This document shows positions 33,415-43,134 of a stretch of DNA of 64,000 nucleotides, one piece after another (positions within the stretch are counted from its first letter, which is position 1; every line of letters starts with the position of its first letter). Source of the DNA: Echinicola soli. Lineage in GTDB: Bacteria; Bacteroidota; Bacteroidia; Cytophagales; Cyclobacteriaceae. Both the position numbers and the translations under genes were made by a program. Below the pieces are notes generated by a model. The model was not told the origin of the DNA, did not search any database, and saw only the letters and a program-made list of their open reading frames with translations. The stretch lies in NCBI RefSeq assembly GCF_006575665.1, contig NZ_CP041253.1, forward strand, positions 4,067,001-4,131,000, read 5' to 3'.

Positions 33415-34365
33415 TTAATCTACTTTGATGATAAAGGTGATTTTTCCTTCCGAATAGTCGGCCGCAGGATTCCCGCTTTTTCGTTTAAAAGTAAGGCCGT
33501 TGACTACTCCCCGGTAATAGGTAAGGACCGCATTGGTCACATTATAGGTATCTGGAATGGCCCTGATTACCTTGCCATTGTCATCCACAGTGATTTTAAA
33601 AACGATTTTACCATTTCTATTGGAGACCCTGTCCTGAATATTGGGCTTGCTGGCAAAATCCCAGCCGGCCAGATCCAAATTATACCCAGCGCCATTTCCG
33701 GCATTGCCCTGTCCGGATTGCATCAATGACCTGCCATCAATGGTGCCTTCAGAATTACCTTGGTCGCCTTTCTGTGTGGAAGTGCCCTCACTACTGCCAG
33801 CAGAAGATTGGTTGCTCTTGCCTTTATTGCCTCCAGCACCAAAAATAGCACGCTGGTCAATGGTCGGCTTTTCTTCCACCTTCTCCTCTACTTTCTTTTC
33901 CTCCTTTTCGGCAGGTTTGGTCACAGGCTTTGCTTCCTCTTTCGGTTGTTCAGGTTCTTTTACCGCTTCCTTACTTTTCTCACTGCCCTTTAAAGGACTT
34001 GTGGTATTGGAACGCGTTTCATAACTGTTCTTCGATTCGGTAGGTTGTGGTTGTGCTTCTGGTTGGGCTACGGGCTGCGCTTCTGGTTGGGCAGGCTCAG
34101 GTGTCTCTACGGGTGTACCTGGAGCAGGACTTTCAGTGCTGATCTGCTCACTCTCGGAAGGTGGGGTCTCCGTTTGTTCATTACCGCTTCCCACATCCGT
34201 AAAACCAAGATTAAGCTCCAGGCCAAACTGCGCCATCGGTGGCACTGGAGGTCTCCATACCACAATAAAATAAATGCCCACCAATACCAACACATTCACA
34301 ATGATGGTAATGATCGTTGCCTTCTTTTTGCTGTCCAGCTCCGTACTATGTGCGGTTCCTTCCAC
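33415..34365 (-). CDS. TonB/TolA-like energy transducer
   Basis: A 316-residue protein with a short cytoplasmic N-terminus, one membrane helix (about 16-37), then a long Pro/Glu/Gln/Lys-rich stretch (about 60-170) that could span the periplasm, a Gly/Ser-rich linker, and a C-terminal domain (about 235-316) resembling TonB_C (GKIVFKITVDDNGKVI ... ITFIIKVD). TonB proteins pass inner-membrane proton energy to outer-membrane receptors. ExbD and ExbB genes lie directly upstream, supporting a TonB/TolA role. Whether it serves receptors (TonB) or envelope integrity (TolA) is not decided. Confidence 0.8.
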   Translation of the reverse strand: MEGTAHSTELDSKKKATIITIIVNVLVLVGIYFIVVWRPPVPPMAQFGLELNLGFTDVGSGNEQTETPPSESEQISTESPAPGTPVETPEPAQPEAQPVAQPEAQPQPTESKNSYETRSNTTSPLKGSEKSKEAVKEPEQPKEEAKPVTKPAEKEEKKVEEKVEEKPTIDQRAIFGAGGNKGKSNQSSAGSSEGTSTQKGDQGNSEGTIDGRSLMQSGQGNAGNGAGYNLDLAGWDFASKPNIQDRVSNRNGKIVFKITVDDNGKVIRAIPDTYNVTNAVLTYYRGVVNGLTFKRKSGNPAADYSEGKITFIIKVD

Positions 34366-34525
34366 TCTTAACTCCTGCTTTATATTTTACCCTTCTTGAT
34401 ACTGATATCTAGCTACTCACACCTTGTCACATCCTCTAGCTTCTATCTTTGCTCCAACACAATCCCAGCTAACCGAGGAATCTTGATGCTCATGTCTTTG
34501 CTCTTTCTTCTTTACTCTAATCTTG

Positions 34526-34918
34526 CTACTTATATGGTCTTGTAGCGATAGACACATTGGCTTCCAGTTTAGCGGCAATCCCACCTATTTCAACTAAATA
34601 TTCCACCGGTACTTCCTTATCGATATGAAGCACCACTTGTCCATCTTTGCCTTTTAGTAACGAAGTCAATTCATTTTTGATTCCCTCCCGCTCCACGATC
34701 TTATCGTTCACGGAATATTTCAGGTCTTTGGTCACCGTTACGGTTACCTCCTGCATCACGATATCAGCTGTTTCACTACTTGGCAAGTTTACCGGTAATC
34801 CAGAAGGCGTGATGAAAGAAGAAGTCAGCATAAAAAAGATCAACAACAGAAATATAATATCTGTCATGGATGACATGCTGAATGCCGCTTCCACTTTATG
34901 TTTTGATTGTAGTGCCAT
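34526..34918 (-). CDS. ExbD/TolR-family biopolymer transport protein
   Basis: A 130-residue protein with the ExbD layout: short cytoplasmic N-terminus, a single transmembrane helix (about 16-38) with the conserved Asp in SSMTDIIFLLLIFFML, and a periplasmic domain with LPSSETADI and VVLHIDKEVPVEYLVEI. The membrane Asp is the expected proton-binding residue. It sits 36 bases after exbB and 160 bases before the TonB-like gene. Confidence 0.93.
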   Translation of the reverse strand: MALQSKHKVEAAFSMSSMTDIIFLLLIFFMLTSSFITPSGLPVNLPSSETADIVMQEVTVTVTKDLKYSVNDKIVEREGIKNELTSLLKGKDGQVVLHIDKEVPVEYLVEIGGIAAKLEANVSIATRPYK

Positions 34919-34954
34919 ATGCTTGTTTCTTGTAAAAAAGGTCCACTGTTGACC

Positions 34955-35650
34955 TTACTTCTTATCCTGTAGCAAATCCATAAACTCCACTGTGGTATAT
35001 TCCATACTGTGAATAAGCTTGGATACACGCGCCACGAGGTAGTTATATCCCAAATAAGCGATAATCCCCACCACAAGTCCAGAAGCCGTCGTAATCATCG
35101 CTTCATAAATTCCCGTGGACAGCAGTTTTGGGGAAACCATTCCTTCTTCTTGGGCTACCCCGATAAACGCCCGGATCATCCCGGCCACTGTACCTAAAAA
35201 CCCGATCATCGGTGCTGCACCGGAAACGGTCGCCAAGAGGCTCAGGTTTTTCTCCAATTTGTAGATTTCTATTTTACCTACATTTTCGATCGCCACTTCA
35301 ATGTTTTTTAGCGGACTACCAATTCTTTCCAGTCCTTTTGAGATCATATTGGCCACTGGAGTGTCTTCTTCCTGACATATCATTTTGGCACCACCAATAT
35401 CCCCTGTCTGCACCATCATCTTCACCTGATCCATCATGCCCTTTGGGGTTTGGGCCGCTTTCTTCAAGGTAATTATACGTTCCACAAAAATATAAATAGC
35501 TAAAATGAACAACGCATAAAGCGGAATCATCATGTATCCACCTTTGATCAATAGATCAAAAAGCCCAATACTTTGAGCTGTATTTTCCATGGTATTAAGT
35601 GAATCGGCAACCGCTTGACTATCGGTTGATAAAGTCTGTAGTAAGATCAT
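34955..35650 (-). CDS. MotA/TolQ/ExbB-family proton channel protein
   Basis: About 231 residues from the ATG at 35650. Three membrane helices: one near the N-terminus (GGYMMIPLYALFILAIYIFV) and two in the conserved C-terminal half (LLATVSGAAPMIGFLGTVAG and ASGLVVGIIAYLGYNYLV). With ExbD it forms the proton-driven motor energising the TonB-like protein. An upstream in-frame start (35704) would overlap the SPOR gene; the chosen ATG lies one base after that gene's stop, a more natural junction. Confidence 0.93.
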   Translation of the reverse strand: MILLQTLSTDSQAVADSLNTMENTAQSIGLFDLLIKGGYMMIPLYALFILAIYIFVERIITLKKAAQTPKGMMDQVKMMVQTGDIGGAKMICQEEDTPVANMISKGLERIGSPLKNIEVAIENVGKIEIYKLEKNLSLLATVSGAAPMIGFLGTVAGMIRAFIGVAQEEGMVSPKLLSTGIYEAMITTASGLVVGIIAYLGYNYLVARVSKLIHSMEYTTVEFMDLLQDKK

Positions 35651-35651
35651 A

Positions 35652-36422
35652 TTAGTATTTAAAAACCCATAAAGTTTCTTCAAAATTCTTTTGCTCTCGC
35701 TCAATCATGGCCAAAGCATCATCTACATTATTAAAATCTTCAATGGCCAATTTATAAAACGAAGAACCATAGCCAGGAAGTACAATGTAGGTGTTATATC
35801 CTTTTCCGTTTAATCGCTTGGAAAAATCTTTGGCAAGGTCTCCATCAATAAAAGCGCCCACGGTCACAAAATAATGCGGTACATCGCCTTTTTCACTGAT
35901 TTCCGTAAGCGAAGGAGCCTTGGGAGTTTCCACTGGAGCTGGTGTTTCAGCTTCTTCCACGACAGGTGCTGGCTCTTTTGCCTCCGGCTGAACAGCCACC
36001 TGTTCTGGAACTTCCGGCATTTCCGGTGCCTTGAACACAAAATGATATACACCAAAACCTATCAAGCACAACAGTAACAAAATCAGAATGATCCAACCTG
36101 CTTTATTGTTTTTCTCGTCCTTTTTCTCATCATCTACTGGTACATATGCAGCTGGAGCCGCTTCAGGTATAGCTGGTGCTTCAGAAGCAGCAGCTTTCGA
36201 ATCAGGTACAGGTGCTACGGGCTTTTCAGGATTTTCTTTTTTGGTAGGCTCTTTTGGAGAATCTTTCTCGGCTCCACTTCCCGTAGGCACAGGAATCACA
36301 GAAGGACGTGAATCAGACTTGTCTTCCTCACTGGATATAGGAGTGATTTCGATTTCAGGCAAGCCAAAATCCTTATCCTCGTCTTTTCTTTTCGATTTTT
36401 TTTCCTGGTCCTTGTCTGTCAT
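35652..36422 (-). CDS. SPOR-domain membrane protein
   Basis: A 256-residue bitopic protein: a charged, disordered cytoplasmic N-terminus (1-105), one membrane helix (about 108-128, AGWIILILLLLCLIGFGVYH), a Pro/Glu-rich linker, then a C-terminal SPOR domain (about 180-256, starting HYFVTVGAFIDGDLAKDFSKRL). SPOR domains bind denuded peptidoglycan strands at division septa. Its position in a TonB-ExbB-ExbD cluster links it to envelope assembly. Confidence 0.88.
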   Translation of the reverse strand: MTDKDQEKKSKRKDEDKDFGLPEIEITPISSEEDKSDSRPSVIPVPTGSGAEKDSPKEPTKKENPEKPVAPVPDSKAAASEAPAIPEAAPAAYVPVDDEKKDEKNNKAGWIILILLLLCLIGFGVYHFVFKAPEMPEVPEQVAVQPEAKEPAPVVEEAETPAPVETPKAPSLTEISEKGDVPHYFVTVGAFIDGDLAKDFSKRLNGKGYNTYIVLPGYGSSFYKLAIEDFNNVDDALAMIEREQKNFEETLWVFKY

Positions 36423-36528
36423 TCTTCTGCTTTCTTGGTGGTTTAAATTGCTAAACTAAGATAAAACCCTCAATTACTCAATATGGCACTAATGAATAAT
36501 TACGGAAAATCATTCCATCTCACCAAAA

Positions 36529-38214
36529 CTAAAATTTAAAGGTCACCCCACCAATCCCTTGAATTCCACGGGATTGATAATTCCAATATCGTTCATTTTT
36601 CTGATTCAATAAATTATTGCCTTTTGCAAATACCGAAAACCGTTCGGTGATTTTATAATCTATCTTAGCGTTTAGGTCCAGAATGGGGTTTAGGGTATCC
36701 TCAGTTCCTGATTCGAGGTTTTTGGCATAAATCCCGCCCATCATATCCAGTCCCGCCTGGATAAGCCATTTTTCATCCGGCGTGAATGTATTATGAACAT
36801 TGATCTCCCACTCAGGACGCTGCCAAGGACTGGCTGCTACACCAGGATTACTGCTGTCTACATCATCCAGGGTATAATGGTAATAGTTTGCCTCAGCAGT
36901 GAGGTGGTAGCGGTCGCTAAAGCTATATCCCAAAGAGCCGGTATAATTCAACACAGAACCGTCATTGTACAATACCTCAAAACGCGTGCTGTCCGACTCT
37001 CCATTGGCATAGAAATACATATTGTCATAGTCTCCATAAGCGATGCCCAGCTTGTAGGTGAATGCATCGTTTACACTGCCCTTGATGCCTCCTTCAGCCC
37101 TAAACTTCTGCACCGTGTTCAGCAGTCGGTCACTGGGGCCCAAATAGGGGTTTTCCATAGCGAAACTGTAGTACGTATTTCGCTGCACATCACCTATATA
37201 CTCGCCATACACCGCGAAAGCTTCATGGATATAATAGGCTGCATCGATCTTAGGGAAAATATGAAAATCTCCACTCTTACCATCATACACGTCGTTTTCA
37301 TTGATAAAATTCACCCCGGCATTCACTTCAAACATGGTGGTTTTGTACCTCACAAAAGGCGTGAGCTTAGCGTAGTTTCTATTGATGTTATTATAATTGA
37401 CATCAGAAGGTGAGGTCAAAAATGCCGAAATGTCCAATCCCGCCCTAAAACCATCACTGATTCGATAATTACCAAAGCCATTAAAATTAACTTCATGCTC
37501 TCGAGCGGAATAATCGTCATTAAAAAGCCTTACACCTATTTTTGCTTCATAATTAAATGGATCGTCCTTTTCAATATTGCGAATACCTCCCTGTCCATAT
37601 ATTGTGCTAAACAATTGCTGGATGCTGTCCGCCATCACTTCAGTTCCTGGTGTATAACCATAAAAATGGTACCGGTCGCGGTCATACCCTACCTCTCCAA
37701 AAATTTCCACAAACTCGGTAAAATAGCTGGCGTTCAGCCGAATGTTTGTATGGTCTTCAGCAGAATTCTTCTGGTCTACCGGCCCTTCATAAAATCCCTG
37801 ATGCCTGAGCATCACGCCATAATTCAGGTAATCACTCTCCAGGTTATTGACATAGAGCTCTGCGAGTGGCGACTGGTAATTTCCATACCCTAACCTTACA
37901 AGGCTATGGTGCAGCATTTCGTTACCGGAGGGAAACTGCTTTTGATACGGCTTGATCTCTGATTGACTTGGTGGAAGCGTAAAGAAGAAGTCCCGCGCAT
38001 CATAACTAAAACTGCTTTTGCTCTCAGGCTGTGGCAGTGCCGGTACCGTTTCAAAATTCCTTGTCCGCTTTGGCAAACTCAATATCCTATCCTTACGAAT
38101 GATAAACTCTGCGTCGGTTACTTCACCGCGCTCATTTCCCTTTTGGTCTTGGGCATAGACCGAACCAATAGATAAAAATATTGATAAATATGTGACTATA
38201 AGTACTTTATTCAT
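36529..38214 (-). CDS. TonB-receptor-like outer-membrane beta-barrel protein
   Basis: A 561-residue exported protein (the ATG at 38214 gives signal MNKVLIVTYLSIFLSIGSVYAQ; an ATG five codons upstream is possible). The body is a run of amphipathic strands, with a C-terminal part typical of TonB-dependent receptors (FSVFAKGNNLLNQKNERYW, ending GIGGVTFKF). It lacks a recognisable plug domain, so it may be a barrel without gating. It follows a large TPR protein and precedes SPOR/ExbB/ExbD/TonB genes, hinting at a shared envelope role. Cargo unknown. Confidence 0.8.
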   Translation of the reverse strand: MNKVLIVTYLSIFLSIGSVYAQDQKGNERGEVTDAEFIIRKDRILSLPKRTRNFETVPALPQPESKSSFSYDARDFFFTLPPSQSEIKPYQKQFPSGNEMLHHSLVRLGYGNYQSPLAELYVNNLESDYLNYGVMLRHQGFYEGPVDQKNSAEDHTNIRLNASYFTEFVEIFGEVGYDRDRYHFYGYTPGTEVMADSIQQLFSTIYGQGGIRNIEKDDPFNYEAKIGVRLFNDDYSAREHEVNFNGFGNYRISDGFRAGLDISAFLTSPSDVNYNNINRNYAKLTPFVRYKTTMFEVNAGVNFINENDVYDGKSGDFHIFPKIDAAYYIHEAFAVYGEYIGDVQRNTYYSFAMENPYLGPSDRLLNTVQKFRAEGGIKGSVNDAFTYKLGIAYGDYDNMYFYANGESDSTRFEVLYNDGSVLNYTGSLGYSFSDRYHLTAEANYYHYTLDDVDSSNPGVAASPWQRPEWEINVHNTFTPDEKWLIQAGLDMMGGIYAKNLESGTEDTLNPILDLNAKIDYKITERFSVFAKGNNLLNQKNERYWNYQSRGIQGIGGVTFKF

Positions 38215-38243
38215 GTTTTCTTTAATCAATGCATTAACAAAGT

Positions 38244-41234
38244 TTATGGTAAGTTTGCTAACTCAGCCTTGGCCTCTTGAATGACTTGTTCGTTTTCTGA
38301 ATTCTCTATTACTGATTCCAGTGTAGCCTTTGCTTGGAAATTTTCATTGAGCGATTTATAGTTTTTAGCCAGCAGCACGAAGCATTTCCCGTACCAATAA
38401 TCATAAACCGCATATTTCTCTGAAAAGCCAAAGATCGTTTCATTGGACTGCGTGAAGTTTTCGGCTTTGCGGAAAGCATCTGCCAGCAAGAAAAGCGCCT
38501 CTGCCCCTTGAACACTGCCACTCTCATTGACCAAGGCCATCAGTTCATCTTGGGCTTCTGTGGTGTTATTGGTTTTCAGCAGTGACTTGGCCTTTATGAG
38601 CTGGGCATTGGCTTTGGCATCAGCCGTTACATCCCCGAGTTCGATCACCTTATTGGCATAGAAATCTGCCGAATCGTATTTGGCCGTCTCATAATAAGCC
38701 ATCATCAAACCCTTATTGGCTTCGTATTGCTCTATCCTGTCACGGGCGACTTTGGTACTGGTGATGAAATATGGAATAGCTTTTTGGTAGTTCTTTTGTT
38801 TAAATTCAATTTCCGCTATCCGCTGTATTGCCTTGGCCTTTTGGCTAGAAGCCCCCATTTTTTCCAAATCGTAAAACGTCTTCAATGCCTCATCCTCTTT
38901 CCCCATTCGCAAATAAGCATCTCCGATGAAATACGTTGCCTCGTACTTCTGGGCGGAATTCGGATAATTGCTCAGGTAAGACTGGAAAGCTTGAATGGAC
39001 TGTTGGTAAGACTGTCCGAAGAACAGGTTTTTGGCCGCTTCATACTCCACGCCCTGAACGCTTTCGTTGCCGGGATTAGAATTTTTATAGTCTGAAAGGT
39101 AATTCGAGAATTCTCCTGACCTACCCTGCAGCGTCAATGCCTCCTGAAGGCCGACCAAAGCAGCATTGGCATTTTCAGCATTGGGATATTGGCCCAATAT
39201 CTTCTTATAGTCATTGATGGTCTGGTCATATTTTTTTAGTGAATAACTTGCGATGGCCCTTCCCTCCAGTGCAAATGGCACAAATGGACTGTTAGCACTT
39301 TTGGTGATCAGTTCACTATACCCTTTGCTGGCCTCTGCGTAGTTGGATTCTTCCATATTGATCTGGGCTTTTTGGAAGATGATATCGTCTCTAAAACGGC
39401 TATTTGGATAACGGCTGATGGCCCTGTCCAGCTCAGCAACGGCTTCCCTATTTCTGTTTTGGAAGTTGAGTACCACGCCCGCCATGTAGTGGGCATAATC
39501 GGAAGAAGGATTGCGCTCGCTGATCGCCATACGGAATGTGCTTAGCGCTGGATCAAATTTCTTTTGAATGTAATAACAATCTCCCAAGCGGATCAAAGCA
39601 TCATCGTAATAGCTTTGGACATTGGAAACCTTCTTGATTTTATCGGTATATGACTTAAATTGTTTTTCGGCCTTGGCGTATTCCTTGGTGTTAAAATACG
39701 CATAGCCCAAGCCATAGTGGCTTTTGATCAATGCAGGATCCAGTGATGTCAAGCGCATGTTCATGACCTGCTCATAGGCTGAAATGGCACCTTTTAAGTC
39801 CTCCTTTGCCGCATATGACTCCCCTTTTCGATAAAACGCCTCATGTACGATCCCCTTATCCACTGGATAGATAATGGATTTATCAAAATAGGTAATGGCT
39901 TGGTTGTACTGTTTATTACGGTAGTAGGTCAATCCCTGATAATAGGTTACTTTTTGGTATGCAGCCCTGATGGCGGGTGACTTACTGCTCATGCCTTCGA
40001 TATGCTGGATGGCACGAAGGTAATTATTGGTATTGATGAGGGCATCGCTCAGCAAAGTCTCCACTTCGCCTACATTCTGGCCATTTGGATAGTTGGCCAG
40101 ATAGCTGTCCATCGCATTGATGGCTTCTTGAAATCCACCCCGCTCTAGGCTCAGTTTAGCATAATTGAACAAGGCCTCCTCTTGAATTGCCGGATCAAAA
40201 TCACCCTTATATGCAGTACTGAAGCTGGTCACAGCGTATTGGGGATTATTCAGCTGCAGGTAAGCATGTCCAAGATAATAACTGGAAACTTGGCCGAGCT
40301 TATCCTTTTCCAGGGCCACTTGCTTAAAGTAATCGGTGGCTTTCTCATATTGACGTACCTTAAACTGGGCCACACCAGCCTTGTACATTTGTTCACGCGT
40401 CATATCGCCTTTTCCTGCCTTTGTAGCCGCATCATAGTAGGTGGCGGCATTGGTGAAATCACGCTTCTCAAAATAAGCCTCCGCCATCAGCAGGTAAATC
40501 CCCTCTTTACGGTCCAAGTTCCCTCTAGACTGCGATATTGGTGTGGCATAAGCTATCAACTCATCATACTGTTCTTGGCGATAATAAAGCTCAGAAAGCA
40601 TGTAAGGAACCTTAGACTGGTATTCAGGATAGCGGTCTGCTTGCTTGAAATCAGTAATGGCTTGATCATACTTGCTTTGTTGCAAAGCTACATAGCCACT
40701 GTAGTAATAACCATCTCCGGTATACGTGGTCTGCATTTTCTTCACCGGATCGAAGTAGCGCGAGGCATTGGCATAATCCTTAAGTTGGAAATAAGCATAT
40801 CCCATCTTAAAATACACCTTTGATCGCTGTTCAAGTGAGACCACGTCTACATTGACCAGGTTATATGCTTCTATGGATTTTTTATAGTGGCGCTGATCAA
40901 AATAATAATCCCCCATTAGAAAGGCCGCTTCATTTGCCTTGGGGTCATTGGGATAATCGTTAATGATCTTGCCGACCAAGCTCGGCCCATCTGGATTGTC
41001 CAATCGCAAGGCCGATACCGCATGGTAAAAGTCCACATCGATACGCTGTGAAGGGCTCAGCTCGGCCGTTTGTAGTTTTTCAAACTCAAGTTTGGAAGAA
41101 CTGTATTGATGCTTATCAAAAAGTTCATATGCATCATCAATCTGCTTTTCCAGTCCAGTCTGATAAATGCCGGACTGAGCCTGTGCCTGATAAAAAAAAC
41201 CTGCGGCCACAAACAATAGTAATAGTTTTCTCAT
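38244..41234 (-). CDS. Large periplasmic TPR-repeat protein
   Basis: A 996-residue exported protein (signal MRKLLLLFVAAGFFYQAQAQ) made almost entirely of tetratricopeptide repeats: recurring units such as YPNDPKANEAAFLMGDYYFD, YRKGESYAAKEDLKGAISAY and YEATYFIGDAYLRMGKEDEA. TPR arrays are protein-binding scaffolds. The gene is co-directional with and 29 bp upstream of the barrel protein gene, so it may assemble or organise that envelope system. Partner unknown. Confidence 0.88.
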   Translation of the reverse strand: MRKLLLLFVAAGFFYQAQAQSGIYQTGLEKQIDDAYELFDKHQYSSSKLEFEKLQTAELSPSQRIDVDFYHAVSALRLDNPDGPSLVGKIINDYPNDPKANEAAFLMGDYYFDQRHYKKSIEAYNLVNVDVVSLEQRSKVYFKMGYAYFQLKDYANASRYFDPVKKMQTTYTGDGYYYSGYVALQQSKYDQAITDFKQADRYPEYQSKVPYMLSELYYRQEQYDELIAYATPISQSRGNLDRKEGIYLLMAEAYFEKRDFTNAATYYDAATKAGKGDMTREQMYKAGVAQFKVRQYEKATDYFKQVALEKDKLGQVSSYYLGHAYLQLNNPQYAVTSFSTAYKGDFDPAIQEEALFNYAKLSLERGGFQEAINAMDSYLANYPNGQNVGEVETLLSDALINTNNYLRAIQHIEGMSSKSPAIRAAYQKVTYYQGLTYYRNKQYNQAITYFDKSIIYPVDKGIVHEAFYRKGESYAAKEDLKGAISAYEQVMNMRLTSLDPALIKSHYGLGYAYFNTKEYAKAEKQFKSYTDKIKKVSNVQSYYDDALIRLGDCYYIQKKFDPALSTFRMAISERNPSSDYAHYMAGVVLNFQNRNREAVAELDRAISRYPNSRFRDDIIFQKAQINMEESNYAEASKGYSELITKSANSPFVPFALEGRAIASYSLKKYDQTINDYKKILGQYPNAENANAALVGLQEALTLQGRSGEFSNYLSDYKNSNPGNESVQGVEYEAAKNLFFGQSYQQSIQAFQSYLSNYPNSAQKYEATYFIGDAYLRMGKEDEALKTFYDLEKMGASSQKAKAIQRIAEIEFKQKNYQKAIPYFITSTKVARDRIEQYEANKGLMMAYYETAKYDSADFYANKVIELGDVTADAKANAQLIKAKSLLKTNNTTEAQDELMALVNESGSVQGAEALFLLADAFRKAENFTQSNETIFGFSEKYAVYDYWYGKCFVLLAKNYKSLNENFQAKATLESVIENSENEQVIQEAKAELANLP

Positions 41235-41250
41235 GGTAAAATGGTGTACC

Positions 41251-42273
41251 TTAATGCATCAATTTAAATACGAGTTCCTTGAGGATTTCTGATTCGTTCA
41301 TACCGTTGGCATCGATACCCTTTGAACGAAGATCAGCTTCCTTTAAGTATCCGATGTTATCAATAACCTTGCCTAAAGGATAGTTTTTGGAAGCAATCAT
41401 ATATTCTTTCATAAAATAAGGATTTACCTTTAGCTTTCCCGCCAGCTCCCTTTCACCTTGGCTCTTATTGGCGTGTACCAATAGCAATCTCGAAAAGTGC
41501 AAGTAGAGCAAGGCAATGATCGGTATCAGCGGATTGGATTTTGGGTTTTGGCTAAAATAGTGAATGATTTTATTGGCTTTCAATATATCCCTAAAACTCA
41601 GCGCTTTGGTCAGTTCGAAATTATTGTAGTCTTTATTGATCCCGATAAACTGCTGGATGTGGTTACTGTTGATCTGCACCGGCTCACTGAAGTTGATCAG
41701 CATCTTATCGATCTCATTGGTCAGTACCTCAAGGTTGTTCCCGATGGATTCGGCAATGATTTGGCAAGCTTTAGGCTCGATGGTAAAGCTCTTGCTCTTC
41801 AGATAGGCATCTATCCAAGGGCTGAGCTTGTATTCAGGTACTTTTGCGGATTTCACCAGCACCGCTTTCTTGTCCAGCTCTTTGGCCAATGCCTTTCTGC
41901 CATCCAGTAATTTATACTTATGGGCAAATACCAAAATGGTACTCGGCAAAGGATTGGAAAGGTAATTGATCAGCAAATTATCACCGGCCTCTTTGCCCAG
42001 ATCCGGTAGGTTTTGGGCTTCCTTGACGATGACTACTTGCCGCTCTGCCATCATCGGAAACCTTCGGGCATTGGTCAGTACGGTATTCATCGTGGCATCC
42101 TTGCCGTACATTATGATCTGGTTAAAGCCCTTTTCGTGTTCCGGAATGGTATTTTCTTCAATGTAACTGGTAATCTGATCAATAAAATAAGGCTCTTCTC
42201 CCTGCAAAAAATAAACGGGAGCATATTTCCCGCTTTTCAATTCCTTTATTACTCCTTCAGGTTGGTTTGGCAT
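41251..42273 (-). CDS. holA: DNA polymerase III, delta subunit
   Basis: A 340-residue clamp-loader subunit that opens the sliding clamp during loading onto DNA. Seen: N-terminal YAPVYFLQGEEPYFIDQITSYIE, the AAA+-like lid region MMAERQVVIVKEAQNLPDL, and a C-terminal collar domain ending ELVFKLMH. Length and order of blocks fit HolA. It starts the long minus-strand cluster; a -7-like motif lies 18 bases upstream. Confidence 0.9.
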   Translation of the reverse strand: MPNQPEGVIKELKSGKYAPVYFLQGEEPYFIDQITSYIEENTIPEHEKGFNQIIMYGKDATMNTVLTNARRFPMMAERQVVIVKEAQNLPDLGKEAGDNLLINYLSNPLPSTILVFAHKYKLLDGRKALAKELDKKAVLVKSAKVPEYKLSPWIDAYLKSKSFTIEPKACQIIAESIGNNLEVLTNEIDKMLINFSEPVQINSNHIQQFIGINKDYNNFELTKALSFRDILKANKIIHYFSQNPKSNPLIPIIALLYLHFSRLLLVHANKSQGERELAGKLKVNPYFMKEYMIASKNYPLGKVIDNIGYLKEADLRSKGIDANGMNESEILKELVFKLMH

Positions 42274-42290
42274 ATCTCTATATTTCTACT

Positions 42291-42298
42291 CAAATATA
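42291..42298 (-). promoter_or_regulatory. -7 promoter element for holA
   Basis: TATATTTG on the minus strand fits TAnnTTTG, 18 bases before the holA ATG; no clear -33 TTG is visible, so the leader would be very short. Confidence 0.35.
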
Positions 42299-42851
42299 GA
42301 AATTATTGGCATTTTGGGAATAATGAAAAGGGATATTCCTTACATTAAATAAGGCGTGTATGTAGCTAAGTTAATAGGTATCGACTTTTTTCATGCCCAC
42401 AACCCAAAAACAATTTTGCTTGCTATTCGTAAACAGAACTTACCTTTTTGGAATGATTGAATTTTTAAAATCCCATGCATTTATTTGATTCATCGTAATC
42501 CTGCTTTGTCAAATTAAGAAAGTGACTTAAAAAGATCTCTTCCCGATGTATCGGGACAGGCTGTTCCTCGGAATGAACAGCGTGTTTTGTCATTCCGACG
42601 AAGGAGGAATCTCCTAAAATAACCGACCAAGCAATATTTCCGGGGGATGAGAGATTTCCAGGTGGCTATTGTAAGCATATTTCCCTTTAATTTAGCAATA
42701 GGAATGCGTGCTCCAGCATAAAAATCAGCGCAAATCTTATTAATCTGCGCCATCTGCGTGCTATCCGAATCAACCCTAATCCCCCAATTTTTTCACTTGA
42801 CCCAAAATAACCGTAACATGACAAAGTAGGAGTAACTACTCCTTCCTTTCC
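42299..42851. repeat. Intergenic region with short dispersed-repeat fragments
   Basis: No gene is supported in 42299-42851. The segment at about 42538-42640 contains paired GAATGAACAG/GTCATTCCGACG motifs and GGAGGAATCTCC, resembling another short segment at 45556-45600. AATAACCGTAACATGACAAAG-like sequence occurs here (about 42808-42826) and again at about 45592-45612. About 42721-42765 holds a direct-repeat-rich stretch with two ATCTGCG words. These look like remnants of short intergenic repeat families. Confidence 0.5.
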
Positions 42852-42986
42852 ATGAAGTCCTTGATGCCCGTATTATTGTTGGTCATTTTCTCAGGATGCT
42901 CTATGTTTTTCAAAAACCGAATAGTCATAGAACATGATGAGGTAAAGGCGATAATTCGAAAATTAAAGAAGCTCATCGCTACCTAA
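42852..42986 (+). CDS. Candidate 44-residue small lipoprotein
   Basis: A short frame whose N-terminus MKSLMPVLLLVIFSGCS is a textbook lipoprotein signal (lipobox IFSGC, Cys at residue 16), followed by a 28-residue basic tail (FFKNRIVIEHDEVKAIIRKL). An inverted repeat GGAGTAACTACTCC lies just upstream. Short lipoproteins of this size exist, but a chance frame is possible; no family recognised. Confidence 0.45.
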   Translation: MKSLMPVLLLVIFSGCSMFFKNRIVIEHDEVKAIIRKLKKLIAT

Positions 42987-43102
42987 ACCAATCCATCTTC
43001 CATTCATTCCATTTTTTACCAATCCCCATTCTTCAACTTTACAAGATTAAAGCCTCCCCTGCTAAACTTATTCAAACAATGGGCTGTTATAAATATTGTT
43101 GC

Positions 43103-43110
43103 TAATTTTG
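43103..43110 (+). promoter_or_regulatory. -7 promoter element for the TPR gene
   Basis: TAATTTTG fits TAnnTTTG 25 bases before the GTG at 43135; it lies inside the longest possible reading frame, which supports the later start. No clear -33 element. Confidence 0.35.
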
Positions 43111-43134
43111 GCCAAAATTAAAAGCATAAAGAGC

